The notes below the pieces were generated by a model. It saw nothing but the letters and a program-made list of their open reading frames with translations, had not been told where the DNA came from and made no database searches. A DNA stretch of 64,000 nucleotides from Chryseobacterium gleum (GTDB taxonomy: Bacteria > Bacteroidota > Bacteroidia > Flavobacteriales_F > PHOS-HE28): assembly GCA_945872795.1 (NCBI GenBank), contig CAMCAZ010000002.1:1-64000 (forward strand), in the 5' to 3' direction. Within the stretch, counting starts at the first letter, position 1. Each line of letters begins with the position of its first letter. Of the stretch, positions 21,709-31,553 are shown piece by piece. The position numbers and the translations under genes were made by a program.

Positions 21709-22263
21709 CTATCGACCAGGCAGGTACTCTAGGCTGACCGAATTGATGCAGAACCGCAGTCCCGTCGGCTTCGGCCCATCATCGAACACGTGGCCGAGGT
21801 GGGCATCGCAGCGGCCGCAGGTCACCTCCGTGCGGACCATGCCGTGGGTGCGGTCCTCCGTGTAGACCACGCTGTTCTTGCGCTCGGGCTGGTAGAAGCT
21901 GGGCCAGCCGCAACTGCTGCTGAACTTGGCGTCGGCCTTGAACAGCACGTTCCCGCAGGCGGCACAGGCATAGGTGCCGATCCCCTCGAAGTCCCAGTAC
22001 TTGCCCGTGAAGGCGCGCTCGGTGCCCTTCTCGAAGGCGATATAATAGAGGTCCTCCGGCAGCAGCTTCTTCCATTCGCTCTTCGGCAGCTCCAAGCGGC
22101 TGGTGTCGGTGTGCGAATAGTGGGGGTTGTTGCTGTGGTCGTACTGGCTCATCTGGTCCATGGGGGAAACTTTCTTCTGCTGTGACTGTCCGTTGCTCTG
22201 CCCACAACCGGCAAGCATCAATGCCGCACTGAGCAGGAAGGGAAGGGTGGAGGTGCTGGTCAT
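21709..22263 (-). CDS. msrB: Peptide-methionine (R)-S-oxide reductase, lipoprotein form
   Basis: CAACGNVLFKADAKFSSSCGWPSFYQP, GHVFDDGPKPTGLRFCINSVSLEY; lipobox LMLAGC. Confidence 0.93.
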   Translation of the reverse strand: MTSTSTLPFLLSAALMLAGCGQSNGQSQQKKVSPMDQMSQYDHSNNPHYSHTDTSRLELPKSEWKKLLPEDLYYIAFEKGTERAFTGKYWDFEGIGTYACAACGNVLFKADAKFSSSCGWPSFYQPERKNSVVYTEDRTHGMVRTEVTCGRCDAHLGHVFDDGPKPTGLRFCINSVSLEYLPGR

Positions 22264-22476
22264 ACCGGGTGGTCGATCGACGTGCGCGTTCATTACAAAG
22301 GTCCATCAAGAACAGATGGAAGGGCTCCTTCGTTCGCTCCGGGTCCCCGAAGCTCGGGTCCCTCCCTGCTGTTGAAAAAAACTTTCCCCCTAAAGGGGAA
22401 GGGGCCGACCCGATGGAGGCTGTTGCACCGATCCGGTGAACATGCCCTTTTATTTGCGCCCCGAATACCTCAAGCC

Positions 22477-25074
22477 ATGTCCAAGAAGAGCAGTGGAGAT
22501 CTCGTCATCGTGGAGTCACCGGCGAAGGCCAAGACCATCGAGAAGTACCTCGGTGCCGGCTACACGGTGCTCAGCAGCTACGGCCACGTCCGTGATCTTC
22601 CCGAACGCGACCTCAGCGTGGACGTGGAACATGGCTTCGAACCCAACTACATCATCCCCGACGATAAGAAGGACCGCCTGCGCCAACTGCAACGCGAGGC
22701 CGACAAGTCCGCCACCGTATGGCTCGCGACCGACGAAGACCGCGAGGGGGAGGCCATCAGCTGGCACCTCAAGGAAGCCCTGGGCCTCACCGCCGACAAG
22801 GTGAAGCGCATCACCTTCAACGAGATCACCAAGACGGCCGTGATGAAGGCCATCGAGAACCCGCGCGAGATCGATATCCACCTGGTGGACGCCCAACAGG
22901 CCCGCCGCGTGCTGGACCGTTTGGTGGGCTACGAACTGAGCCCCGTGCTCTGGCGCAAGGTGAAGCCCGGATTGAGCGCCGGTCGTGTGCAGAGCGTGGC
23001 CGTGCGCATCATCGTGGAACGCGAACGGGAGATCCTCGACTTCAACAGCAAGAGCGCCTTCCGCGTCACGGCCGTGTTCACCACCTCCAACGGATCACAG
23101 GTGAAGGCCGAACTGCCCACGCGTTTCCCTGCTGAGGCGGAAGCCATGGCCTTCCTGCAGGGCTGCATCGGTGCGAAATACACGGTGAACGCCGTGGAGA
23201 AGAAGCCCGGCAAACGCACGCCCGCCGCGCCCTTCACCACCTCCACCTTGCAGCAGGAGGCCAGCCGGAAGCTCGGTTATGGTGTGGACCGCACCATGCG
23301 GATCGCCCAGGGGCTCTATGAGCAGGGGCACATCACCTACATGCGTACCGATTCGGTGAACCTTAGTGAAGGCGCCATCGCAGCGGCCGCCACGCAGATC
23401 ACCGCGCAATACGGCCCGCGCTACAGCAAGAGCCGCCGCTACACCAGCAAGAGCAAGGGTGCCCAGGAGGCGCACGAGGCCATCCGCCCGGCGGACATGA
23501 TGGTGCGCAATGCCGGTGCCGACCGCGATGCCGAACGGCTGTACGACCTCATCTGGAAGCGCACCCTCGCCAGCCAGATGGCCGATGCCGAACTGGAGAA
23601 GACCGTGGTGGACATCGCCATCAGCACCCGGCCCGGACAGGCCCTCAAAGCATCCGGTGAGGTGATCCTCTTCGACGGCTTCCTCAAGGTGTACATGGAA
23701 GGCAAGGACGATGAGGACAGCGAGGAGCAGGAAGGCCTGCTGCCCGATATGAAACAGGGCGAGGACCTGGGCATGCGCGAGATGACCGCCACGCAGCGCT
23801 TCGATCGACCCTCGCCGCGGTACACGGAGGCCAGCCTGGTGAAGAAACTGGAGGAACTCGGCATCGGCCGTCCGTCCACCTACGCGGCCACGATCAGCAC
23901 CGTGCAGAAAAAGAACTACGTGGTGAAGGAGGACCGGGAAGGCACCAAGCGCAACTACCGCATCCTTTCCCTGGCGAACGACCAGATCGCCGAGAGCACG
24001 GCCACCGAGAACGTGGGTGCCGAGAAGCAGAAGCTGTTCCCCACCGACATCGGCATGGTGGTGAACGATTTCCTGGTGGAGCACTTCCCCACGGTGGTGG
24101 ACCTCAACTTCACCGCCAAGGTGGAGGAGGAGTTCGACGTGATCGCCGAGGGAAAGGAGAACTGGCGGGAGATGATCGCCCGCTTCTACAAGCCTTTCCA
24201 CGCCACCATCGGCACGGTGAGCGAGACCGCTGAACGGGCGACAGGAGCACGTGAACTGGGCATTGACCCCGTGAGCGGCAAGAAGATCTATGCCCGCATC
24301 GGGCGCTTCGGGGCGATGATTCAGATCGGCGAGGCCGACGATGAGGAGAAGCCCCGCTTCGCCAGCCTGCGCAAGGACCAGAGCATCGGTTCCATCACCT
24401 TCCAGGAGGCCATGGACCTCTTCAAACTGCCCCGCACCCTGGGCGAGCACAACGGCGATGTGGTCTCTGTGGGCATCGGTCGCTACGGACCCTACGTCCG
24501 TATGGGCGACACCTACGCGAGCCTCACTCCCGAGGATGATCCCCTGGAGATCGACCTGCGCCGCGCCGTGGAACTGGTGGACCTGAAGAAGATCGCCAAC
24601 GCCACCCGCGACCTGGGCGAATACCAGGGCGAGATGATCGTGCAGGGGCGTGGCCGTTTCGGGCCCTTCGTCAAGCACGGGAAGCTCTATGCCAACGTAC
24701 CCAAGTCCGAAGACCCGGCCACCGTCACCTTCGAACGTGCGGTGGAACTGGTGGAGGCCAAGAAGGCCGGTGCACGCCAGAACGTGCTGAAGGAGTTCGA
24801 GGGCTCGGCCATCCAGGTGATCGACGGGAAGTATGGTCCCTACCTCACCGACGGCAACAAGAACGCCAACCTGCCCAAAGGGTCCACGGCCGACGACCTG
24901 ACCCTGGAGCAGGCGACGGCCCTGATCGCCGCCGCCCCGGAGAAGAAAGGTGGCGCACGCAAAGGCGGTGCCCGCAAGTTCGCCGCCAAGAAAGCCGCAC
25001 CGAAAAAGGCAGCGGCAAAGAAGGCTGCGCCCAAAAAGGCGGGGGCGAAGAAGGCTGCGAAGAAAAAGGCGTGA
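22477..25074 (+). CDS. topA: DNA topoisomerase I with Lys/Ala-rich C-terminal tail
   Basis: DLVIVESPAKAKTIEKYLG, HITYMRTDSVNLS, KAAPKKAAAKKAAPKKAGAKKAAKKKA tail. Start set at 22477. Confidence 0.97.
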   Translation: MSKKSSGDLVIVESPAKAKTIEKYLGAGYTVLSSYGHVRDLPERDLSVDVEHGFEPNYIIPDDKKDRLRQLQREADKSATVWLATDEDREGEAISWHLKEALGLTADKVKRITFNEITKTAVMKAIENPREIDIHLVDAQQARRVLDRLVGYELSPVLWRKVKPGLSAGRVQSVAVRIIVEREREILDFNSKSAFRVTAVFTTSNGSQVKAELPTRFPAEAEAMAFLQGCIGAKYTVNAVEKKPGKRTPAAPFTTSTLQQEASRKLGYGVDRTMRIAQGLYEQGHITYMRTDSVNLSEGAIAAAATQITAQYGPRYSKSRRYTSKSKGAQEAHEAIRPADMMVRNAGADRDAERLYDLIWKRTLASQMADAELEKTVVDIAISTRPGQALKASGEVILFDGFLKVYMEGKDDEDSEEQEGLLPDMKQGEDLGMREMTATQRFDRPSPRYTEASLVKKLEELGIGRPSTYAATISTVQKKNYVVKEDREGTKRNYRILSLANDQIAESTATENVGAEKQKLFPTDIGMVVNDFLVEHFPTVVDLNFTAKVEEEFDVIAEGKENWREMIARFYKPFHATIGTVSETAERATGARELGIDPVSGKKIYARIGRFGAMIQIGEADDEEKPRFASLRKDQSIGSITFQEAMDLFKLPRTLGEHNGDVVSVGIGRYGPYVRMGDTYASLTPEDDPLEIDLRRAVELVDLKKIANATRDLGEYQGEMIVQGRGRFGPFVKHGKLYANVPKSEDPATVTFERAVELVEAKKAGARQNVLKEFEGSAIQVIDGKYGPYLTDGNKNANLPKGSTADDLTLEQATALIAAAPEKKGGARKGGARKFAAKKAAPKKAAAKKAAPKKAGAKKAAKKKA

Positions 25075-25220
25075 TCCGACCGTCCGGCGAGCGTTGCCAA
25101 CACCGCTGTGTGAGCATCGGTGCTACGCGACGTGCCTGCCGTGCTCCTGTGGGGTGGAACTTCGCAGCAGAGCTCCCTCGTCCACGGACCATGTGAGAAG
25201 GGGGAGCAGCTACTCCGTCG

Positions 25221-26393
25221 ATGGATATCAGCATGTACTTCACGCCTTCGGAACGCTTCGGTGGCGGACGTCCGGAATGGTTGCCCAACAGCCTGGGCGA
25301 TCATGTGGTGCTCCACGCCAAAGGCCGTCCCTTCCCCGCACTGGAAGGTATGCAGGTGGCCATCCTGGGTGTGATGGACGATCCCGGTCATGCCCGTCCA
25401 AGGACCTGCGTGGAAGCCCCCGACACGGTGCGCGAGCAGCTGTACCAGCTCTACCTGCCGGCCGGTGGTGTGCAGATCGTCGATCTGGGCGACATCCATC
25501 CCGGTGCATCCGCGGCAGATACCCAGCACGCCGTGGCGGAGACCTTGGCCGAACTGATGCGGATGAACATCGTGCCCATCATGATCGGTGGGGGACAGGG
25601 GCATACCTATTCCCAGTACCTGGCCTATGAAATGCTGGAACGCACAGCCAACCTGGTGTGCATCGATCCCCGCTTCGACCTGGGCGAACCCGGACAGGGG
25701 CTTGCGGAGAGCAGCTACCTCAGCCACATCGTCCTGCGCCAGCCCAACTTCCTGTTCAACTACAGCAACCTCGGCTTCCAGACCTACCTGGTGGACCAGC
25801 CGGGCATCGAGCTGATGGACAAGCTCTACTTCGAGGCCCACCGGCTGGGCGAGCTCCGCGCGAACATGGCCGATGCCGAGCCGGTGATCCGCAACGGCGA
25901 TGCGTTGAGCGTGGACATGAACGCGGTGCGCCGCAGCGATGCTCCGGGCACCACCCGTCCTGGTCCCAATGGCTTTCATGGCGAGGAGATCTGCCAGCTG
26001 ATGCGCTATGCAGGCATCAGCGAGAAGATCACCACGGTGGGCATCTTCGAATTGGACCCGGCCAGGGACCAGGAAGGCACTACGGCACAGCTGGCGGCCC
26101 AGATGATCTGGTGCTTCCTGGACGGATACCGCAGCAGGACCAACGACCTGCCTTGGCTCGACCGCAAACGCTTCACCCGTTTCCGCATACCGGTCCGCGG
26201 GCATGACCAGGAACTGGTCTTCTACAAGAGCTCGATCAGTGATCGTTGGTGGATGGACATCCCCTATCGCGCTGAACAGGAGGCCCGCTTCGAACGCCAT
26301 CACCTGGTGCCCTGCAGTTATTCGGATTACCAGATGGCCTGTCGGGAGGAGGTTCCCGACCGCTGGTGGCGCACTTACCAGAAACTGGCCTGA
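25221..26393 (+). CDS. Formimidoylglutamase / arginase-agmatinase family protein
   Basis: Ureohydrolase-like fold cues: VPIMIGGGQGHTYSQYLAYE, LVCIDPRFDLGE, LSVDMNAVRRSDAPG. Confidence 0.8.
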   Translation: MDISMYFTPSERFGGGRPEWLPNSLGDHVVLHAKGRPFPALEGMQVAILGVMDDPGHARPRTCVEAPDTVREQLYQLYLPAGGVQIVDLGDIHPGASAADTQHAVAETLAELMRMNIVPIMIGGGQGHTYSQYLAYEMLERTANLVCIDPRFDLGEPGQGLAESSYLSHIVLRQPNFLFNYSNLGFQTYLVDQPGIELMDKLYFEAHRLGELRANMADAEPVIRNGDALSVDMNAVRRSDAPGTTRPGPNGFHGEEICQLMRYAGISEKITTVGIFELDPARDQEGTTAQLAAQMIWCFLDGYRSRTNDLPWLDRKRFTRFRIPVRGHDQELVFYKSSISDRWWMDIPYRAEQEARFERHHLVPCSYSDYQMACREEVPDRWWRTYQKLA

Positions 26394-26548
26394 GCTCTGG
26401 GGCCCTCCGATCGGAGTGGGATCCCTGCCCAGCCGGTTCCTCAGGAAATTTGGTGGGATCGGATTGTTGCTATATTGGCGCCGTGTTCGGCATGGTCGGG
26501 CGTTCGTGTCCGGTCTGGTCGGCAGTGTGAATCGAACAAACGAAACGT

Positions 26549-27481
26549 ATGAGGGGGATAATCACAGCAGCTGTTTGCGCTCTCCTGGGCGGTGCTTCAT
26601 TCGCCCAACAGGACCCGCAGTTCACACAGTACATGTTCGATCGTATATCGATCAACCCTGGTGTGGCAGGTACGTCCGGTCAATTCTGTGCCACGGCGCT
26701 TCTGCGCCAGCAATGGAGCGGCTTTGATGGCGCGCCCAAGACCGGACTGTTGAACGCGCAGATCAACGTCAAGAAGATCAGCAGCGGGATCGGCATCTCG
26801 TTCTTCATGGATGAACTGGGCCAGCAGAAGACCTCCTTCGGGAAGCTTCACTACAGCTTCCACCGCAAGCTCGGTGCCGGAACCTTGGGCATCGGCGTCT
26901 CCTTCGGGTTCCTTTCGACCTCATTGGGCAACAATTGGATCGCGCGTCAGGCGCCATCCCTGGATGAGGCCATCCCACAGGCAGGTGCAAATGATTTCGG
27001 TCTCGACCTCGGCGGCGGCCTGTACTATGTGGCCCCGACCTTCTGGTTGGGCATCTCCAGCACCCACCTCACCGAGGTGAAGATGGATGCGGTCAGTATC
27101 CAGACCCGGCGTCACTATTTCGTCCAGGCCGGTTACGACTGGGCCATCAACGGCGACAAGAAGTACGTGCTGCAGCCCAGCGCGCTGGTGAAGAACGATG
27201 GCAGTGGTTCGACCCAGTTCGACCTCACCGCCACGTTCCTTTATAATAACACGCTTTGGATGGGCGTTTCGTACCGGACGGAGGATGCCATCGCACCCCT
27301 CATCGGTTACCAGTTGAAACCCAACGAGAAGTCCATGCTCAAGCTCGGTTACAGTTACGATGTGACCACCTCCCGGCTGAAGAACTACAGCAGCGGCAGC
27401 CATGAGGTGATGCTCAACTACTGTGTGCTCCTGGAGAAGAAGCCCGATACGCAGATCTACAGGAACGTACGTTTCCTCTAA
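26549..27481 (+). CDS. Type IX secretion system membrane protein, PorP/SprF family
   Basis: QQDPQFTQYMFDRISINPGVAGTSGQFCATALLRQQWSGFDGAPKT, characteristic of PorP/SprF. Confidence 0.93.
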   Translation: MRGIITAAVCALLGGASFAQQDPQFTQYMFDRISINPGVAGTSGQFCATALLRQQWSGFDGAPKTGLLNAQINVKKISSGIGISFFMDELGQQKTSFGKLHYSFHRKLGAGTLGIGVSFGFLSTSLGNNWIARQAPSLDEAIPQAGANDFGLDLGGGLYYVAPTFWLGISSTHLTEVKMDAVSIQTRRHYFVQAGYDWAINGDKKYVLQPSALVKNDGSGSTQFDLTATFLYNNTLWMGVSYRTEDAIAPLIGYQLKPNEKSMLKLGYSYDVTTSRLKNYSSGSHEVMLNYCVLLEKKPDTQIYRNVRFL

Positions 27482-27597
27482 TCGTCCGAAACTCAACAAC
27501 CCCCACTGCCGTACACGACCTTGTCATAGGTGTTGCTTACCCTCACCGAACGACAAGGGTCCCTGCAAGGAGAACGGAACGGCATAAACGGAAGAAC

Positions 27598-28950
27598 ATG
27601 GAACGTCCCATTATATATCTCTGTGCCGTAGGCTTGCTGGCGAGCTGTGGACAGGGTGGTCAGGGGCAGCTCATTGGCGTTCAGGCCAGGCCCGGTTGGT
27701 ATCAGGTGGACCCCTACGGAATGAACTACCTCCCCATGGGTAGCTTCATCATGGGGCCCAGCGACCAGGACGTGCCTTACGCCATGGTGACCAAGAGCAA
27801 GACGGTCTCTGTACAGGCGTTTTACATTGACCAGACCGAGATCACGAATAACGAGTACCGTCAATTCGTGTTCTATGTCCGCGATTCCATCGCCAAACGT
27901 ATCCTGGGCGATGAGGATATCGGAGAACATGTGATCACCGAGGATGAGTTCGGGGAGGAGATCGACCCACCGGTGATCAACTGGCGTGAACGCATCAACT
28001 GGTACGGTGATGAGGAACGCGAGGCCTTGGCCGACATGTTCCTGAGCGAGAGCGAGCGCTTCTATCGCCGCAAGGAGATCGATACCCGCAAGCTTCAGTT
28101 CGAGTACTACTGGATCGACCTCAAGGAGGCCGCCCGCAAGGCGAACGATGCCCGTGATCTGGACCTGAGCTACACCAACGTCAAGGGTCAGAACAATGCC
28201 ATCCGTGGCCACAGCGATCGCAGCAAGTTCATCATCAAGGAGGTGATCAACGTGTACCCGGACACTTTGGTGTGGGTGCATGACTTTACCTACTCGTTCA
28301 ATGAACCGATGACCGAGAACTACTTCTGGCACCCGGCCTACGATGACTATCCGGTGGTCGGTGTGACCTGGGTGCAGGCCAATGCCTTCAACGTGTGGCG
28401 CACGCAGCTCATGAACAGCTGGCTGGAGCAGAACGGCGAGGCCTATGTGAACCGTTTCCGCCTGCCCACCGAGGCGGAGTGGGAGTACGCATCCCGCGGA
28501 GGACTGGACCAGGCTCCCTTCCCCTGGGGCGGCCCCTACGTGCGGAACCGTCAGGGTTGCTTTTTGGGCAACTTCAAACCCCTCCACGGCAACTACGTGG
28601 ATGACGGTGGATTCCACACGGTACCCGTGGACAGCTATACCCCCAACGATTACGGCTTGTACCAGATGGCCGGCAACGTGGCGGAATGGACGAGCACCGC
28701 GTTCGATGAGAGCGTGTACGACTTCGACCATGACCTGAACCCGGAATACAGCTATGACGCCTTGGCGAACGATCCGCCATCGCTCAAGCGCAAGGTGATC
28801 CGCGGTGGATCGTGGAAGGACATCGGCTACTATATGCAGACCGGTACCCGCAGCTACGAATACCAGGACACCACCAAGGCCTACATCGGCTTCCGTTCTG
28901 TAATGACCTACTTGGGTCGTGGCAAGGCGGTGGACGAAGAAGACCTCTAG
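27598..28950 (+). CDS. gldK: T9SS ring lipoprotein GldK/PorK
   Basis: FGE-sulfatase-like domain (PMGSFIMGPSDQDV...RLPTEAEWEYASRGG...GNVAEWTSTAFD...VIRGGSWKD), lipobox LLASC, followed by gldLMN. Confidence 0.95.
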   Translation: MERPIIYLCAVGLLASCGQGGQGQLIGVQARPGWYQVDPYGMNYLPMGSFIMGPSDQDVPYAMVTKSKTVSVQAFYIDQTEITNNEYRQFVFYVRDSIAKRILGDEDIGEHVITEDEFGEEIDPPVINWRERINWYGDEEREALADMFLSESERFYRRKEIDTRKLQFEYYWIDLKEAARKANDARDLDLSYTNVKGQNNAIRGHSDRSKFIIKEVINVYPDTLVWVHDFTYSFNEPMTENYFWHPAYDDYPVVGVTWVQANAFNVWRTQLMNSWLEQNGEAYVNRFRLPTEAEWEYASRGGLDQAPFPWGGPYVRNRQGCFLGNFKPLHGNYVDDGGFHTVPVDSYTPNDYGLYQMAGNVAEWTSTAFDESVYDFDHDLNPEYSYDALANDPPSLKRKVIRGGSWKDIGYYMQTGTRSYEYQDTTKAYIGFRSVMTYLGRGKAVDEEDL

Positions 28951-29041
28951 CCCTCAAGGATTCAACGACCGTTACGGAACCAGAACGGTCGCATTCATAG
29001 TTTCAGCTCTTAGACCAACCTCCAAAACGCAAGGAAGAACG

Positions 29042-29833
29042 ATGAAGCCCGGCAGCAAGAAGTGGAAGAACTTCATGGCTAAACTGTACGGTATCGGTGC
29101 AGCGGTCGTGATCATAGGTGCCCTGTTCAAGATCCAGCACTGGCCCTTTGCCAGTCTGTTCCTGATCATCGGCCTCAGTACAGAAGCGGTCATCTTCTTC
29201 TTTTCAGCCTTCGAACCTCCCCATGAGGATCCCGATTGGAGCCTGGTGTACCCGGAGTTGGCCACGGGCGAACGTTCCGAAGGTGACGAATTCCGCAAGG
29301 ACGACAACCGCTCTATCACTGAGCAGTTGGACAACATGCTGGAAAGCGCGAAGATCGAGCCCGAGCTGATCGCCAGCCTCGGTGATGGGATGCGCTCGCT
29401 GAGCGATCAGGCCAAACAGATGGGCCAGATCACCGGTGCCGCAGCAGCCACCAACGAGTATGCTTCCAGCCTGAAGGATGCCTCGCAGAAGGTGACCTCC
29501 CTGAGCGACAGTTACACGAAAGCGAGCGAGAGCCTCGTGGGCCTGACCAACAATGTGGATGCTGGACGCAATGCCGGCGAAAGCCTGCAGAAGATGAGCC
29601 AGAACCTCAGCGCACTGAACGAGATGTATGAGATGCAGCTCCGCGGCAGCCGCGAGAAATTGGAGGCAGCCAACCAGATGTTCGAGGGAATGGGTGAAAT
29701 GCTCACCAACTTGAAGAACTCGGTGGAGGACACCAAGCGCTACAAGGAGAACATCTCTGAACTGAGCGATAACCTGGCCAAGCTCAACACGGTGTACGGC
29801 AATATGCTGAACGCCATGACCGTCAGGGGCTGA
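29042..29833 (+). CDS. gldL: T9SS inner membrane motor protein GldL/PorL
   Basis: MKPGSKKWKNFMAKLYGIGAAVVIIGALFKIQHWPFASLFLIIGLSTEAVIFFFSAFEPPHEDPDWSLVYPEL. Confidence 0.96.
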   Translation: MKPGSKKWKNFMAKLYGIGAAVVIIGALFKIQHWPFASLFLIIGLSTEAVIFFFSAFEPPHEDPDWSLVYPELATGERSEGDEFRKDDNRSITEQLDNMLESAKIEPELIASLGDGMRSLSDQAKQMGQITGAAAATNEYASSLKDASQKVTSLSDSYTKASESLVGLTNNVDAGRNAGESLQKMSQNLSALNEMYEMQLRGSREKLEAANQMFEGMGEMLTNLKNSVEDTKRYKENISELSDNLAKLNTVYGNMLNAMTVRG

Positions 29834-29888
29834 TCCTTCGGGACCGACCTTTTGGATTCAAGGAACCAGCTAAACCTGTTGGAAGAAC

Positions 29889-31529
29889 ATGGCTAGTGGG
29901 AAACAGTCGCCTCGACAGGCGATGATCAATATGATGTACTTGGTGCTGACCGCACTGCTGGCGATGAACGTTTCCAAGGAGATCCTGGACAGCTTCATCA
30001 CGGTGAACAACGGTCTGGAGAACACCAAGCTCTCGCTGAACGACAAGATGTCCACTCAGTATGCCAGCTTCGAGGCTTTCGCCAAGGAGAATGAGAAGAA
30101 GTATGGTGCGGCCTGGAACGAAGCGAAGAAGATCAAGACAGCAGGTTCCGAGATCATCTCTTACGTGGACTCCATCAAGGCCAAGGCGATCATGACCGCT
30201 GAAGGGTGGCCGCGCGACAGCGTGGTCCTCGGTGACGGTCGGATCGTGGACTTGGCCAAGGTGACCAAGAAGGACAGTCACGATGAGCTCACCAACCTGC
30301 TGATCGGCGATGAACCTGCCAATCCCAAGGACGGTCCTATGTCCGCGACCGACCTGAGGACGAAGCTGGAGGCCTTCCGCGAATTGGTGAAGAACAGCCG
30401 TAAGGATGACACCGAGCTGTCCGCTTCCATGGACCGGGTGTTCAACTTCGATGACCGCAAGGATGCATCGGGCACCATGAACAACTGGCAGAGCATCAAC
30501 TTCTACCACGTGCCTTTGGCCGCCGGAATCACCATCCTGAGCAAGATCCAGGCTGATGTGCGTAACGCGGAAGGGGAAGTGGTGAAGCGGATGATGGACG
30601 CCGTGGAAGGAAAGAGCTTCAAGTTCAACAAGCTCACCACCATCGTGAAGCCGCTGAGCAGCTACGTGACCGTGGGAAGCAAGTACACGGCGGAGATCTT
30701 CCTGGGTGCTTACGATGACCAGAACGCCCCGGAGGTCTACATCGCCGGTCCTGGAGCTACGGTGGATACCGTGGCCAAGAAGATCAATGGCGAAGCCATC
30801 AAGTTGCCTATGAACGGCGCCAAGGCCGTGCTGGAGCGAGTTGCAGGTGGTGCCGGTCTGCAGACCGTGCGTGGCATCATCAAATTCAAGCCCGTGGGCG
30901 GTGAGGAGACCGTTGAATGGTTCGAGACCACCTACGAGGTGGCGGCACCTTCCCTTGTGGTCAGCCCGACCAAGATGAACGTGTTCTACCGCGGTGTGGA
31001 TAACCCTGTCAGTGTGAGCGTTTCCGGCTACAGCAACAAGGACATCATGGCAACGGCTTCCAATGGCACCCTGACCAAGTCCGCGGATGGTTACATCATG
31101 CGACCCGGGAAGGAGGCGGAAGCGACCATCGGTGCTACGGTGACCAACCCCGACGGGACCAAGAAACCGATGCCCGGCATGAAGTTCCGTGTGAAGAACG
31201 TTCCCAACCCGACGCCCTACTTCGCCGGCAAGAGCGTGAACGACGAGAACATCAAGAAGGCCGAGCTGACCGCTGCCGCCGGTGTCATCGCCAAGATGGA
31301 GAACTTCGAGTTCGACCTGAAATTCGAGGTGGTGGAGTACCGCGTGACCATGATCGTGAACGGTGTACCACTGGAGAAAGTGACCAAGGGTGCTGCCGTG
31401 AGCGGTGACATGAAGGAAATGTTCAAGAAAGCCAAGCCCGGACAGAAGATCTACATCGAGGGCATCAAGGCCCGCGGTCCGGATGGAACTGTACGGAACC
31501 TGGGTGGACTTTCGTTCAAGGTGGTGTGA
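29889..31529 (+). CDS. gldM: T9SS motor protein GldM/PorM (copy 1)
   Basis: MASGKQSPRQAMINMMYLVLTALLAMNVSKEILDSF... and DASGTMNNWQSINFYHVPLAAGITILSKIQADVRNAEGEVV. Confidence 0.97.
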   Translation: MASGKQSPRQAMINMMYLVLTALLAMNVSKEILDSFITVNNGLENTKLSLNDKMSTQYASFEAFAKENEKKYGAAWNEAKKIKTAGSEIISYVDSIKAKAIMTAEGWPRDSVVLGDGRIVDLAKVTKKDSHDELTNLLIGDEPANPKDGPMSATDLRTKLEAFRELVKNSRKDDTELSASMDRVFNFDDRKDASGTMNNWQSINFYHVPLAAGITILSKIQADVRNAEGEVVKRMMDAVEGKSFKFNKLTTIVKPLSSYVTVGSKYTAEIFLGAYDDQNAPEVYIAGPGATVDTVAKKINGEAIKLPMNGAKAVLERVAGGAGLQTVRGIIKFKPVGGEETVEWFETTYEVAAPSLVVSPTKMNVFYRGVDNPVSVSVSGYSNKDIMATASNGTLTKSADGYIMRPGKEAEATIGATVTNPDGTKKPMPGMKFRVKNVPNPTPYFAGKSVNDENIKKAELTAAAGVIAKMENFEFDLKFEVVEYRVTMIVNGVPLEKVTKGAAVSGDMKEMFKKAKPGQKIYIEGIKARGPDGTVRNLGGLSFKVV

Positions 31530-31553
31530 TCTAACCTGCTGAATCGAACCAAG

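Noticed and set aside
22380-22412. TTTCCCCCTAAAGGGGAAGG hairpin before topA as a transposon end
   Set aside because: Short, with no partner inverted repeat or transposase; more likely a weak terminator or local hairpin.
23095-24678. 527-aa minus-strand ORF opposite topA
   Set aside because: Antisense shadow of the clearly conserved topA frame; low-complexity Leu/His/Gly composition.
24840-26303. 487-aa minus-strand ORF spanning the topA 3' end and the formimidoylglutamase-like gene
   Set aside because: Spans two real plus-strand genes; no start context or family motif.
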